A stretch of DNA of 64,000 bases, from positions 7,467,501 through 7,531,500 of the forward strand of contig NZ_CP109009.1 in NCBI RefSeq assembly GCF_036226685.1, written 5' to 3'. This document shows positions 1-7,542 of the stretch, in pieces (positions within the stretch are counted from its first letter, which is position 1; each line of letters starts with the position of its first letter). This stretch comes from Streptomyces sp. NBC_00690 (GTDB lineage: Bacteria; Actinomycetota; Actinomycetes; Streptomycetales; Streptomycetaceae). A program made the translations under genes and the position numbers. The notes under the pieces are model-generated. The model was not told where the DNA came from, did not search any database, and saw only the letters and a program-made list of their open reading frames with translations.

Positions 1-2
1 GC

Positions 3-362
3 CCCTCCGAAGGCGAACCCGGCACGGTCTGCGGTGGCCGGGGCATCCTCACCGTCTGGCTCGCCGGCCAGGCGACCGAGGAGAGCGAGATCGCCATCCG
101 CTCGACGAGGGAACGCCAGACCGGTCTGACGGTCGACTTCGGCTCGTTCCTGGGATCGACCGCCGTGGAACACAACGACGTCACCATCGCGCTGACCCTC
201 CTGGACCGGCCCGCCGACGAGGTCGGTGCAGTGGTCAAACGGAACTGGGACAAGCTGACTCACCCTGCCACCACCACCGCTCAGGCGGCCCGCATCCTGG
301 ATGTCCCAGCGCCCGCTCCGGCCAGTTCCACCGAGAAGAGCATCACCTCATGCGCCCACTGA
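3..362 (+). CDS. Partial hypothetical protein (5' end outside window)
   Basis: An open frame enters from the left edge and ends at TGA 360-362, giving about 119 visible residues. A GTG at 165 could start translation, but the frame is open and protein-like upstream, so this is probably the tail of a longer protein. The tail has the composition of a soluble protein, with no membrane segment and no motif I recognise. Its last 13 bases overlap the next gene, which encodes a membrane protein. That overlap is typical of a translationally coupled pair, for example an ATPase or accessory subunit with its permease. The pairing is inference. Confidence 0.6.
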   Translation, partial: PSEGEPGTVCGGRGILTVWLAGQATEESEIAIRSTRERQTGLTVDFGSFLGSTAVEHNDVTIALTLLDRPADEVGAVVKRNWDKLTHPATTTAQAARILDVPAPAPASSTEKSITSCAH

Positions 363-1054
363 CCCCGCGGGCCACACCGAACCACCACACCGCCTCGGTG
401 TCGATACGCCGCACCCTGCGGACCGTACGCCCACTGCTCCCGCATGAGGTCCGCGCGGCCCGCACGGTACCCCTGCTGCTCGCCGTGCTGGTGGGAACCC
501 TGATCTGCGCCGCGGTGTTCCTGCTGCCGCCCGATCCCAGCGGTGCGGTCGTGCTGCTGCGGTTCGCGACCGTCCTCGCTGGTCTGGGGCTTGCCTTCGT
601 CCTGGACGATCCCGCCAGCGATATGACCACCGCCTGCCCCTCCCCTTGTTGGCTTCGACGGCTACTGAGGATCGTCGGCGGCCTGATGGCCCTGATCACC
701 GCATGGTGGCTCGACATCGCCCTGTTGGCGATGGCTCTGCCGGCTGATGTGCACGCCGGCCTGCCCCTCGTGGATCTGGCCGCCGAGTGTCTGATCTTGG
801 CGCTGGTCACCGTGGCGCTCGCGCTGACCGGGCTACGGTTCACCCGCGGGCTCGGTGGGGGGCTGTTGGGCGGGGGCGGAGTGGCCTTCCTCGCACTGGT
901 GTTGGCCATGTTGCCGGCGGAGTTCGCTTTCTACGCGGATCCGGACGATGCCCGCGGTTGGGCGGAGTCCCTGCCGCGCTGGCGGGTCCTCGGGGCGGCG
1001 GCATTGGCCCTGACGGTCTTCCTCCTGCCGAGGCAACCCTCAGGCAAGCGGTGA
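350..1054 (+). CDS. Multi-pass membrane protein, possible ABC-2-like permease
   Basis: 234 residues starting at ATG 350 inside the end of the upstream gene. After a basic N-terminus of about 35 residues there are roughly six hydrophobic segments (about residues 42-64, 68-85, 105-130, 140-160, 170-192 and 212-228), so it is an integral membrane protein. No catalytic motif is visible. The overlap with the upstream gene suggests co-translation and a shared complex. Size and segment number fit a small permease subunit, but family assignment is uncertain and no substrate can be proposed. Confidence 0.65.
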   Translation: MRPLTPRATPNHHTASVSIRRTLRTVRPLLPHEVRAARTVPLLLAVLVGTLICAAVFLLPPDPSGAVVLLRFATVLAGLGLAFVLDDPASDMTTACPSPCWLRRLLRIVGGLMALITAWWLDIALLAMALPADVHAGLPLVDLAAECLILALVTVALALTGLRFTRGLGGGLLGGGGVAFLALVLAMLPAEFAFYADPDDARGWAESLPRWRVLGAAALALTVFLLPRQPSGKR

Positions 1055-1199
1055 CACCTCAAAGAACAGCCCATAAGGGCTGCGACGGCCGATCCACAAC
1101 TGCGCCCCGTACGACTTGATGCCGACGCGCCCCACTCACACTGTGCAGTTCATCGCCACAGGGAGGCGGCCGGGCCCAACGGATGCGGCGCTGCCGGCT

Positions 1200-1796
1200 T
1201 CATACCAGCGCGTGGCCGTACCGCGCCCTAGCCGAGGTCAGGTCGGGTTCGCCGAATCGGGCACGCAGAACGCCGAATGCATGGACCTTGTCCGCGCCGA
1301 ACCTCTCCATCCGTGCGGCAAAGGAGTCCGCGGTGAGGAAGGTGGGAGGTGTCGTCTTGCTGTGGAACTTGTCCGCGTACATGACCAGTTGCTCTTCGAC
1401 GGTCTCCGCCAAGTAGTCGGCTTCGGGTATGCCGAGCTTCTGCTCTCGTATGTCGTGCCGGGTGAGGCCGACACCCGTGTGGCAGGAGCAGAAGCGGCGT
1501 AGCGGCTCCGGGAATCCCTCCTCGCGAAGGATCTCGTAGCCGAGGACGCCATGACGGATGTAGTTGCGGTGATCGAGCCGACCGGCCTGGTCGTAGAGCC
1601 GGTAGACGCCGATGTCATGGAGCAGGGCGCCGACACGGACGAGGTCGCCGTCGATGGGGAGGGCGGTCCGTGCCACCAGCTGCGCGGCGATATCGCAGAC
1701 GATCTCGCAGTGGGTGAGCACAAGATCGAGTGCTTCCTGCGACGGCGCGTACCGCTCGTGCAGCGCGCGTACCTCATTGACCGTGGGCAGAATCAT
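1200..1796 (-). CDS. HD-domain phosphohydrolase-like protein
   Basis: 198 residues if translation starts at the ATG at 1796 (MILPTVNEVRALHERYAP). An upstream in-frame extension looks non-coding. The HD metal-binding core is visible: His29 in LTHCEIV, the HD pair in GALLHDIGVY at residues 60-61, then RHGVLGYEIL (His82) and CSCHTGVG (His106). The family hydrolyses phosphate esters, often nucleotides, using divalent metals. The substrate here is unknown. It is a single-domain protein convergent with the membrane operon to its left and followed by the DinB-like gene on the same strand. Confidence 0.8.
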   Translation of the reverse strand: MILPTVNEVRALHERYAPSQEALDLVLTHCEIVCDIAAQLVARTALPIDGDLVRVGALLHDIGVYRLYDQAGRLDHRNYIRHGVLGYEILREEGFPEPLRRFCSCHTGVGLTRHDIREQKLGIPEADYLAETVEEQLVMYADKFHSKTTPPTFLTADSFAARMERFGADKVHAFGVLRARFGEPDLTSARARYGHALV

Positions 1797-1975
1797 TCCG
1801 GCAGGGTACTCGCCGGCCCCCGAACGATCTCGCACGCAGGGAGCGGCATGAGGGCGAGACTGTTGTGCGTGTTCGCACCGGACACGGCAACGGCGAGCGG
1901 GATGACCTAGATCAGCACTCACGGCTCGCAGCATGCCGCTCGAACAACAAGCATCAAGTCACGTGGGACACCCTT

Positions 1976-2560
1976 CTATGCCTTGATGGATGCGGCCGAT
2001 CTGGCGGCCTGCTCGATCTTCGCGCAGTAGGCAGTACGGGCGTCCTCATCGATCTGCGTCTCGTGTTCGGGGCGCATCCCGGTTCGGCCGTCCACGCCTT
2101 CGCGCAGGATGTCGGCGTGCCCGGCATGCCGGTTGGTCTCGCCGAGGACATGGACCAAGATGGCGAACAGGTTCGTGTTGGGATAGGGCGCCGGCCACCA
2201 CGGCACGTGGCCGGGGGCATCGAGGGCAAGTTCGTCGATGGTCGCGTCCGAGTGTTCCCACGTGCGCCGGTAGGACTGGATGATCTGTTCGCTCGCCTCG
2301 TCCTCAGCCGCCCACAGATCGCTGCCGTCGTGGTCCTGCCACCGGGGCAGCGGTTCCGGGGACGGCCGGTCGAAGACCTCGCCCAAGTACCTGGCCTCGA
2401 CGCTGGCCACGTGTTTGACCAGGCCGAGGAGGTTGGTCCCGGTTACTGTCAAAGGTCGGCGGGCGTCGTACTCGGACAGGCCGTCGAGCTTCCAGAGCAG
2501 CGCCTCGCGATCCCGCCGCAGCCTGCCGTGCAGGGCGCCCTTCGCGAATTCATCGATCAT
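1976..2560 (-). CDS. DinB-family (DUF664-type) protein
   Basis: 194 residues from ATG 2560 (MIDEFAKGALHGRLRRDR). An ATG six codons earlier is possible. The sequence matches the four-helix DinB/DUF664 fold: LLGLVKHVASVEARYLGEVF in the first half, then ILVHVLGETNRHAGHADIL towards the end. The His residues in these two motifs are the usual metal ligands of the family (His in VKHV, and two in RHAGH). Some DinB members are mycothiol- or bacillithiol-dependent transferases and others have no known reaction. Nothing in the neighbourhood gives a substrate. Confidence 0.8.
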   Translation of the reverse strand: MIDEFAKGALHGRLRRDREALLWKLDGLSEYDARRPLTVTGTNLLGLVKHVASVEARYLGEVFDRPSPEPLPRWQDHDGSDLWAAEDEASEQIIQSYRRTWEHSDATIDELALDAPGHVPWWPAPYPNTNLFAILVHVLGETNRHAGHADILREGVDGRTGMRPEHETQIDEDARTAYCAKIEQAARSAASIKA

Positions 2561-2712
2561 GCGGCATGAGCCTGCCATGGGCTGCTCGTGGCCTCAAGAT
2601 CCCTCAGGCGGCCCGGAACGACCGGCCGAACGGAAAACTGGCTATGGCCACCATCCCGAGCTACTGATGAAGCTCGCGGAATTGCCACGGGAGACAACCT
2701 CCGCCCGTAGTG

Positions 2713-4308
2713 TCAGCGAGCGCCGAGTGCCTCGGCCAGGATCTGGGCTTGTACTTTGGTGAGGCGGGTGGCGATCTGGTGGGTGCGGCCTGTCAAGCGT
2801 TGCATGACGACGGGGTTGGCGAGCATCCGGTCGCCCATGACGACGGCGATTTCGTTGCGTGGCTGCGGCTGGCCTGCGACCTGTCCGGTCAGATCGGAGA
2901 ACAGTGCGGCGTCCTGGCTGTTGAAGGTGACCTCGACGATCCAGTCCCGCCCCGCTTGGGTGTCCTCAAAGGTGCGGACGCCGTCCAGCTGACTCACCTG
3001 CAGGCCGCCTGACGTGGTGACAGTCGCACACGCGCTGCGGTCGTCAGCGGTGTAGGCAGGTGCCGGTTCGGTACCGGGAGCGAGCACGGCTTCGCCGCGG
3101 TGATCAGTGGAGCACACGCCGTCGACTTTGTTGTCCACGGCGTAGAAGCCCACCAGCTCGTGCGTCGGCGCGACGGCCCGCCCGCCGCCTTGCCAGGGCT
3201 GCCAGAGCAGCAGCGCCCCCACCATGACGACCACTGCCGCCCCCGAGCCGACGGCCCATAGGCGTTTCTGCCTGCCCTGTCGGCTGGGCGGCGGGGCCTC
3301 GTGCTGGGGCGGGGGTGGCTGCACTGTGGTGCGCTCGGGTGCTCCTACCGGACCGGTCACCGCGTCTGGGTCCACCCGTTGCCGCGCGTCTTCCACCTCC
3401 CGAGACCGGCGCTCGCCATACCGTTCGATCTCGCTGGTCCAGGCCGGGTCCAGCCAATGCTTGCCGCCACGGCCGGCCGGCTGGCGCCGTAGCTGCCCTG
3501 CACAGTCCTCCAGGATCTGGGCTGGCGTCGGGCGGTCAGCTGGGTCGAGCGCCAAACACGGCAGGACCAGGGCGTGGAGTTCGGGCGTCAGCCCGGACAC
3601 GTCGAGGTCGCCGGTCGCTGCCCGCACCAGTTGTTCCATCGCCGGGCCGGAGCCGCCGTCCCGGTAAGGGGCCCGGCCGACGGCCAGATGGAAAAGCGTG
3701 GCGCCCAGCGAGAAGACGTCCGAGGCGGGTGTGGTGGCCTGCCCCTGGGCCTGCTCGGGTGCGGCGAACGCGACCGTGCCCAGCACGGCCTGGGTCCTCG
3801 TCATGTCGATGGCATGGGAGATCCCGAAGTCGATGACCCGGGGGCCGTCGATGGGAAGCAGAACGTTCGACGGCTTCACATCACGGTGCACCAGCCCCGC
3901 GGCATGGATACTCAGCAACGCCTCCGCGACACCTGCGGCGACCCAGTACAAGGCCCGCGGTTGCAAGGTTCCGCACCTCGCCACCAGGTCTCGCAGGGAA
4001 GGGGCCGCAATGTACTCGGTGGCCATCCACGGCATCGACGCCTGCGCGTCCGCAGCGACCACACTCGCGGTGTAGACACCCTGCACACGCTGCGCGAGCG
4101 CCACCTCGCGGGCGAAGCGGCGCCGGTCCGCCTGGGCGACGACGCCGCTCGCGTCGTCGGCCAGCAACGTCTTTACCGCCACCGTCCGCCCGCCGGCGGA
4201 CGTGGCCAGATACACCCTGCCCATCCCGCCACTGGCCAATTCCCCGAGCACCGTGAACGGCCCGAAACGACGCTCCGGCTGCGATTGCTTCACCCTGTCG
4301 CTGTGCAT
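2713..4308 (-). CDS. Membrane Ser/Thr protein kinase with SecD-P1-head-like extracellular domain
   Basis: 531 residues. An N-terminal Hanks-type kinase domain (about 15-275) shows the glycine loop GELASGGMG near 22-30, the lysine in VAVKTLL (46), HRDVKPSNVL at 141-150, DFG at 160-162 and APEQ near 173. A Pro-rich linker (about 325-345) leads to one transmembrane helix (about 351-368, WAVGSGAAVVVMVGALLL). The outer C-terminal part (about 380-531) contains FNSQDAALFSDLTGQV and EIAVVMGDRMLANPVV. These resemble the P1-head subdomain of SecD, an arrangement found in some actinobacterial kinases. It is probably a signal sensor that phosphorylates cytoplasmic targets. Targets cannot be read from the context. 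Confidence 0.88.
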   Translation of the reverse strand: MHSDRVKQSQPERRFGPFTVLGELASGGMGRVYLATSAGGRTVAVKTLLADDASGVVAQADRRRFAREVALAQRVQGVYTASVVAADAQASMPWMATEYIAAPSLRDLVARCGTLQPRALYWVAAGVAEALLSIHAAGLVHRDVKPSNVLLPIDGPRVIDFGISHAIDMTRTQAVLGTVAFAAPEQAQGQATTPASDVFSLGATLFHLAVGRAPYRDGGSGPAMEQLVRAATGDLDVSGLTPELHALVLPCLALDPADRPTPAQILEDCAGQLRRQPAGRGGKHWLDPAWTSEIERYGERRSREVEDARQRVDPDAVTGPVGAPERTTVQPPPPQHEAPPPSRQGRQKRLWAVGSGAAVVVMVGALLLWQPWQGGGRAVAPTHELVGFYAVDNKVDGVCSTDHRGEAVLAPGTEPAPAYTADDRSACATVTTSGGLQVSQLDGVRTFEDTQAGRDWIVEVTFNSQDAALFSDLTGQVAGQPQPRNEIAVVMGDRMLANPVVMQRLTGRTHQIATRLTKVQAQILAEALGAR

Positions 4309-4598
4309 GTCTGCCCGTCCTGGTCCGCCCCGCCCCGCATGCCAACGGCCGCCACTTTAAAGGCGGTTGATCTGACGCGGCGCCGACCGCGCAGAGCATC
4401 GGAGTCGCACGGTGTGCCGGCGGATCGAAGACACCCCCGGAGACCGCACGAGGTCGTTCCAGGTAGGTAGGGACGGCCATGCGAAGGAGCTGTCGATCGG
4501 CTGAACGCGGGCGCTGAGGTGGGGATCGACGCGGAGGCTGTCTGGGTAGAGTGGCTGTCCGAGTCGATCATTCATATGCCCAGCTCGGAGGGCCGGAC

Positions 4599-5339
4599 AT
4601 GACGGCACAGGGAGAGCGGCAGCGGGTGACTGTGGTCACCGGCGGCAGCCGGGGCATCGGCGCGGCGATCTGCCTGCGGCTGGCGGCCGAGGGACACGAC
4701 GTCGCCATCGGCTACCGGTCGGACGCCGAGGCGGCCGAGGGCGTGGCCGAAGGGGTGCGCGCGCTGGGCCGGGCGGCCTTCGCGGTCGCGGTCGACACCG
4801 CCGACGCGGCGGACGTGGACCGGCTGTTCGACACCGCCGCCGCGCAGTTGGGCCCGATCACCGCACTGGTGAACAACGCCGGGGTGAGCGGTCCGGTCGG
4901 ACCGTTGGCCAGCGCCGACCCGGAGGGGATGCGGCAGGCTCTGGAGGTCAACGTCCTGGGATACCTGCTGTGTGCCCGCCGGGCCATCGGCGACATGACG
5001 GTGGGCGGGGCGATCGTGAACATTTCCTCCGCCGCCGCGACTCTCGGCAGCCCAGGCACCTACGTCCACTACGCGGCGGCGAAGGCCGCCGTGGACGCCA
5101 TGACGGTCGGGCTGTCCAAGGAGGTGGCGGCCGACGGCATCCGGGTCAACTGCGTCGCCCCCGGGACGATCTGGACCGATTTCCACGCCGACCCGCAGCG
5201 GCCCGCCAAGGTGGCGGCGATCGTCCCCATGGGCCGCGCCGGCCGGCCCGAGGAGATCGCCGGCGCGGTCGCCTGGCTGCTCTCGGACGACGCCTCCTAC
5301 GCCACCGGCACGGTGATGAGGGTCGCCGGCGGGATGTGA
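4599..5339 (+). CDS. SDR-family oxidoreductase (3-oxoacyl-ACP reductase-like)
   Basis: 246 residues from ATG 4599, chosen because GGAGGG lies just upstream and because the Rossmann motif then falls at the normal N-terminal distance. The NAD(P)-binding motif is TGGSRGIGAA, followed by NNAGVSG. The catalytic Tyr-x3-Lys is in YVHYAAAKAAVDA, preceded by the Ser of NISSAAA. Length is typical of classical SDRs of the FabG type. The substrate is not predictable. It is the last intact gene before the left island boundary and is followed by a 12-bp stem hairpin. Confidence 0.85.
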   Translation: MTAQGERQRVTVVTGGSRGIGAAICLRLAAEGHDVAIGYRSDAEAAEGVAEGVRALGRAAFAVAVDTADAADVDRLFDTAAAQLGPITALVNNAGVSGPVGPLASADPEGMRQALEVNVLGYLLCARRAIGDMTVGGAIVNISSAAATLGSPGTYVHYAAAKAAVDAMTVGLSKEVAADGIRVNCVAPGTIWTDFHADPQRPAKVAAIVPMGRAGRPEEIAGAVAWLLSDDASYATGTVMRVAGGM

Positions 5340-5464
5340 GCACGGGCGGTTCCGCCGCTTCGGGGAAGTGAACGGCGCCAGGCCGTTCGGTCGTACCAAC
5401 GCGCCGCGCCATCCCACTCGATCTACGGTCGGCGTGAGAGTCGCCGCCCGCAGGGCGGCTGCTC

Positions 5465-5502
5465 GCGTCCCCGTGCTTCCTTCGCACGTTGCACGGGGAC
5501 GC
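5465..5502 (+). terminator. Inverted repeat after SDR gene
   Basis: A 12-bp perfect stem (GCGTCCCCGTGC, 5465-5476, pairs with 5491-5502) with a 14-nt loop lies 125 bp after the SDR stop. It is a plausible intrinsic terminator, although it lacks a T run. It sits immediately left of the island boundary repeat. Confidence 0.45.
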
Positions 5503-5518
5503 AATCGGCTATTGGCCA

Positions 5519-5653
5519 GCATGGTCAGCATCAGCCCTCAAAAACACGGGAAAAGCTGACCGAACAGGCGACCGCCCTTGACCTGCAAAAACGCAGGCTT
5601 GGAGCCTAGTTCTGGGGGTGCCTCGATGCTGCGCACCATGTTTAAGTCCAAGA
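5519..5653 (+). repeat. Left boundary direct repeat (attL-like, panD 5' region)
   Basis: This stretch is repeated in direct orientation at 45869-46020. Exact shared blocks include 27 nt at 5571-5597 (copy at 45938-45964), 19 nt at 5601-5619 and 22 nt at 5621-5642. The right copy has an extra segment of about 20 nt and a handful of substitutions. The copy covers the panD leader and its first nine codons, then similarity stops at AAGTCCAAGA. Together with the integrase fragment just inside it, this looks like one end of an integrated element. Confidence 0.75.
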
Positions 5654-5694
5654 CCGTGTGTCTGGACATTTTCGCAGGTCAGGGCGATGCTTGA
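5626..5694 (+). pseudogene. panD 5' fragment left by integration
   Basis: ATG 5626 begins MLRTMFKSK, identical to the N-terminus of intact panD at 45993. The frame then diverges and stops at TGA 5692-5694 after 22 codons. It cannot encode a functional aspartate decarboxylase. It is best explained as the panD part of the left attachment-site copy. Confidence 0.7.
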
Positions 5695-5700
5695 GGGGTC

Positions 5701-5725
5701 TTGGTCAGCAATTGGTCAGCATGGG
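5701..5725 (+). repeat. TTGGTCAGCA tandem repeat near left boundary
   Basis: TTGGTCAGCA and ATTGGTCAGCAT occur in tandem here. Related copies lie at 5511-5532 (ATTGGCCAGCATGGTCAGCAT) and at 45858-45880 beside the right boundary repeat. Their placement at both island ends suggests recombinase arm-type binding sites, which is inference. Confidence 0.4.
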
Positions 5726-5838
5726 GCGTGTTTGAGTCCTGCTGGCGCTGGACTCAGGGCGTACCGCCGGGGGGCTGATCGGATGACCTCCCGGCCGTTC
5801 GGCAGGCATCCTTCGTGGCACGACAGCTTGCCCATGGC

Positions 5839-6235
5839 ATGGGCACGTTCTTCAAGATCTGTGACTGCGCCAAGCCGACACGCTGCCCGCACCACTACTC
5901 GATCCGCTAGCGAAATGCTCTCGGCAGGCAGTCCGAGGAGAGCGGGTACGGCACCCAGGACGACGCCAAAGAGCGCTTGACGGCGCTCTATATGGAGAAA
6001 AGGAAGACAGCCCCCACTGTTGCGGAGGCCCGTCGAGAAATGGGACAGAAGACGGTCCAGGAATACGCGGAGGAGTGGCTGCCGCGCCAGCGAAAGATGA
6101 CTGAGTACTCGACGGCGCAGCACGTAGGAAGCTACTTTACGGTCCACATAAATGCGGCCCTGGGATCCCGAAAGCTGGTCTCGGTCACGCCTGATGTGGT
6201 CGAAAAGTTCCTGGACGGCCTTGAACGGCCCTGGA
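5839..6235 (+). pseudogene. Truncated tyrosine-recombinase integrase (N-terminal part)
   Basis: Reading in one frame from about 5839 gives the Streptomyces-type integrase N-terminus: FFKICDCAKPTRCPHHYSIR, then an in-frame TAG at 5905-5907. After it come RNALGRQSEESGYGTQDDAK and KTVQEYAEEWLPRQRKMTEY, the latter being the core-binding domain. Similarity ends at FLDGLERP near 6232, where the sequence changes abruptly to a LuxR-type fragment. The catalytic domain (Arg-His-x-x-Arg ... Tyr) is missing, so the gene is dead by both nonsense mutation and truncation. It was probably the recombinase that mobilised the element. A restart at ATG 5992 would still lack the active site. Confidence 0.8.
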
Positions 6236-6353
6236 GCTGTTCATCTCCGTCAAGACCGTCCAGTACCACCTCACGGACGTCTACGCCAAGTTCGGCATCC
6301 GGTCCCGCAGCGAACTGGCGGCCCGGTTCAGGGAACCGTCCACGGGGGTGTGA
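6234..6353 (+). pseudogene. LuxR-type HTH C-terminal fragment
   Basis: GAG CTG TTC onwards reads LFISVKTVQYHLTDVYAKFG followed by IRSRSELAARF and a stop at 6351-6353. This is the second half of a LuxR (GerE) helix-turn-helix, including the recognition helix VKTVQYHL. Everything N-terminal is absent, and the fragment continues the open frame of the integrase relic. It is therefore a breakpoint between two unrelated broken genes, not a working regulator. It probably marks where a regulator of the present cluster was destroyed. Confidence 0.75.
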
Positions 6354-6483
6354 GCGCGGTGTCCCGGGCAGCGGCCAAACTGCCGCCGGGACTGCCGCTC
6401 GGGCACTCCCGGCGGCCCTACGGTCGTGCCGGGCGGACAGCTCCGGAGTGGCCGTGGCTGCGCCCTACGCGCTGGGAGTGCCC

Positions 6484-6711
6484 ATGAAGAAGAACCGGTT
6501 GGCAGCAGGCGGTGCGGCGGTGGTGCTCGCTGCGGGGATGGCCATCGGGGCCACCGCCCCGGCGACCGCCGCCCCCGCCGCCGAACGGATCGCCTCCGCC
6601 GAGCAGTTCCACGCCCACCTGGCGAAGGCCGTCGAGCGGGAGAGCGCCCAGAACGGCGAGATCAGCTGCTGCCCGGCCGGCCAATACGCCCCCGTAGCGA
6701 CCGGGGTCTGA
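6484..6711 (+). CDS. Small exported Cys-containing peptide
   Basis: 75 residues from ATG 6484, preceded by GGGAG at a suitable distance. A Sec signal peptide is clear: MKKNR, a hydrophobic stretch GAAVVLAAGMAIG, and likely cleavage after TAAPAA near residues 30-33. The mature part of about 40 residues ends ISCCPAGQYAPVATGV, with two adjacent cysteines. The stop is two bases before the ATG of the next gene, a Cys-rich protein, so the pair is translationally coupled. I do not recognise the family. It could be a modified peptide or a small redox or metal-binding partner. No modifying enzyme typical of RiPPs is adjacent. Confidence 0.7.
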   Translation: MKKNRLAAGGAAVVLAAGMAIGATAPATAAPAAERIASAEQFHAHLAKAVERESAQNGEISCCPAGQYAPVATGV

Positions 6712-6713
6712 CC

Positions 6714-7271
6714 ATGGACACCGTGGGAGCGGTGCGGACCGCAGCCGAGCAGTCCGGCCCGGCGGCGGGCCCCGGGGAGTCCCCAGTCACCTGGTGTCCG
6801 AGCGGACGCCCGGACCGGCCCGAATCGCAGGTGCTCGGGGTCCGTTCCGGCCAGGACGGCGCGGTTGTCTACCTGGAGCGGCCGATGCCGGCCGCCGAGG
6901 TGCTCGGAGCCGTACCGGAGGGCATCGACCCGACCCGGGTGCTGAGGTTCGCCTCGCACTGCGTGTCTGCGTGCGTCCACCGGCGGGGCAACGACTGCAC
7001 GCTCGTGGAGCGGGTCGGGGTGCTTCCAGAGGCCGGTGAGACCCGGTCAGTCCCACGGTGTCATCTCCGCGGCCGGTGCCAGTGGTGGCAGCAGATCGGG
7101 GTGTCCGCCTGCCACCGCTGCCCGGCCGTGGCCACGGCGGTCCTCCAGGAGGACGCCCTCACCATGCTGGTCGCGGATCCTGCGACCACGCTCGAACAGC
7201 TCGGCGAGTGGATCGCGCAGTCCCCGGACGGACCCTCCCCCGAGGGGCCGTTCGGCACTGCGGGAGGCTGA
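6714..7271 (+). CDS. Cysteine-rich protein of unknown function
   Basis: 185 residues starting two bases after the upstream peptide stop. The central and C-terminal part is strongly cysteine-patterned: ASHCVSACVHRRGNDC (C-x3-C-x7-C), then RCHLRGRCQWW (C-x5-C) and SACHRCPAV (C-x2-C), seven cysteines in about 65 residues. This suggests a metal site, zinc or Fe-S. No signal peptide or membrane segment is visible, so it should be cytoplasmic. It is coupled to the exported CC peptide and followed by a very strong hairpin. It may act on or regulate that peptide. I cannot assign a known function. Confidence 0.65.
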   Translation: MDTVGAVRTAAEQSGPAAGPGESPVTWCPSGRPDRPESQVLGVRSGQDGAVVYLERPMPAAEVLGAVPEGIDPTRVLRFASHCVSACVHRRGNDCTLVERVGVLPEAGETRSVPRCHLRGRCQWWQQIGVSACHRCPAVATAVLQEDALTMLVADPATTLEQLGEWIAQSPDGPSPEGPFGTAGG

Positions 7272-7289
7272 CCGCCGGGGACAGGGGTA

Positions 7290-7331
7290 CGGCCGGTGTG
7301 TCCGGGGAGCGGTCCCCGGACACACCGGCCG
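7290..7331 (+). terminator. Strong hairpin terminator
   Basis: A perfect 19-bp stem (7290-7308 with 7313-7331) and a 4-nt loop GCGG lies 18 bp after the Cys-rich gene stop. It separates the rightward two-gene operon from the leftward biosynthetic operon and can act in both directions. Confidence 0.75.
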
Positions 7332-7381
7332 TTCGCGTATGCGGTGGTACGGCGAGGAGCCGCCGCCCGGCGGTGCGTGCG

Positions 7382-7419
7382 CGAACCCGCGGTACGACCT
7401 ACGCCGTACCGCGGGTTCG
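7382..7419. terminator. Second hairpin between convergent operons
   Basis: CGAACCCGCGGTAC (7382-7395) pairs perfectly with 7406-7419, with one further inner pair. It is about 120 bp beyond the stop of the phosphopantetheinyl transferase gene, so it probably ends the minus-strand supply operon. The rest of 7420-7542 shows nothing else. Confidence 0.55.
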
Positions 7420-7542
7420 TGGCAGGACGTCCCGCCGCACCGTGGTGTACGAGGGGCGAGTGGTACCCGCTCGGGGCCTACGCCGCCCGGGGCACCGGTC
7501 GCTGTACGGCCCGGAGCCCCGGACTCCGCCCCGCCCGACCCG

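Noticed and set aside
4309..4598. Minus-strand frame upstream of the kinase as a separate gene
   Set aside because: Composition is not protein-like, it overlaps the start region of the SDR gene, and no ribosome-binding site is evident.
5500..5760. tRNA gene as the integration site
   Set aside because: No cloverleaf or tRNA 3' end is visible at either boundary. The repeated sequence is the panD leader and first codons.
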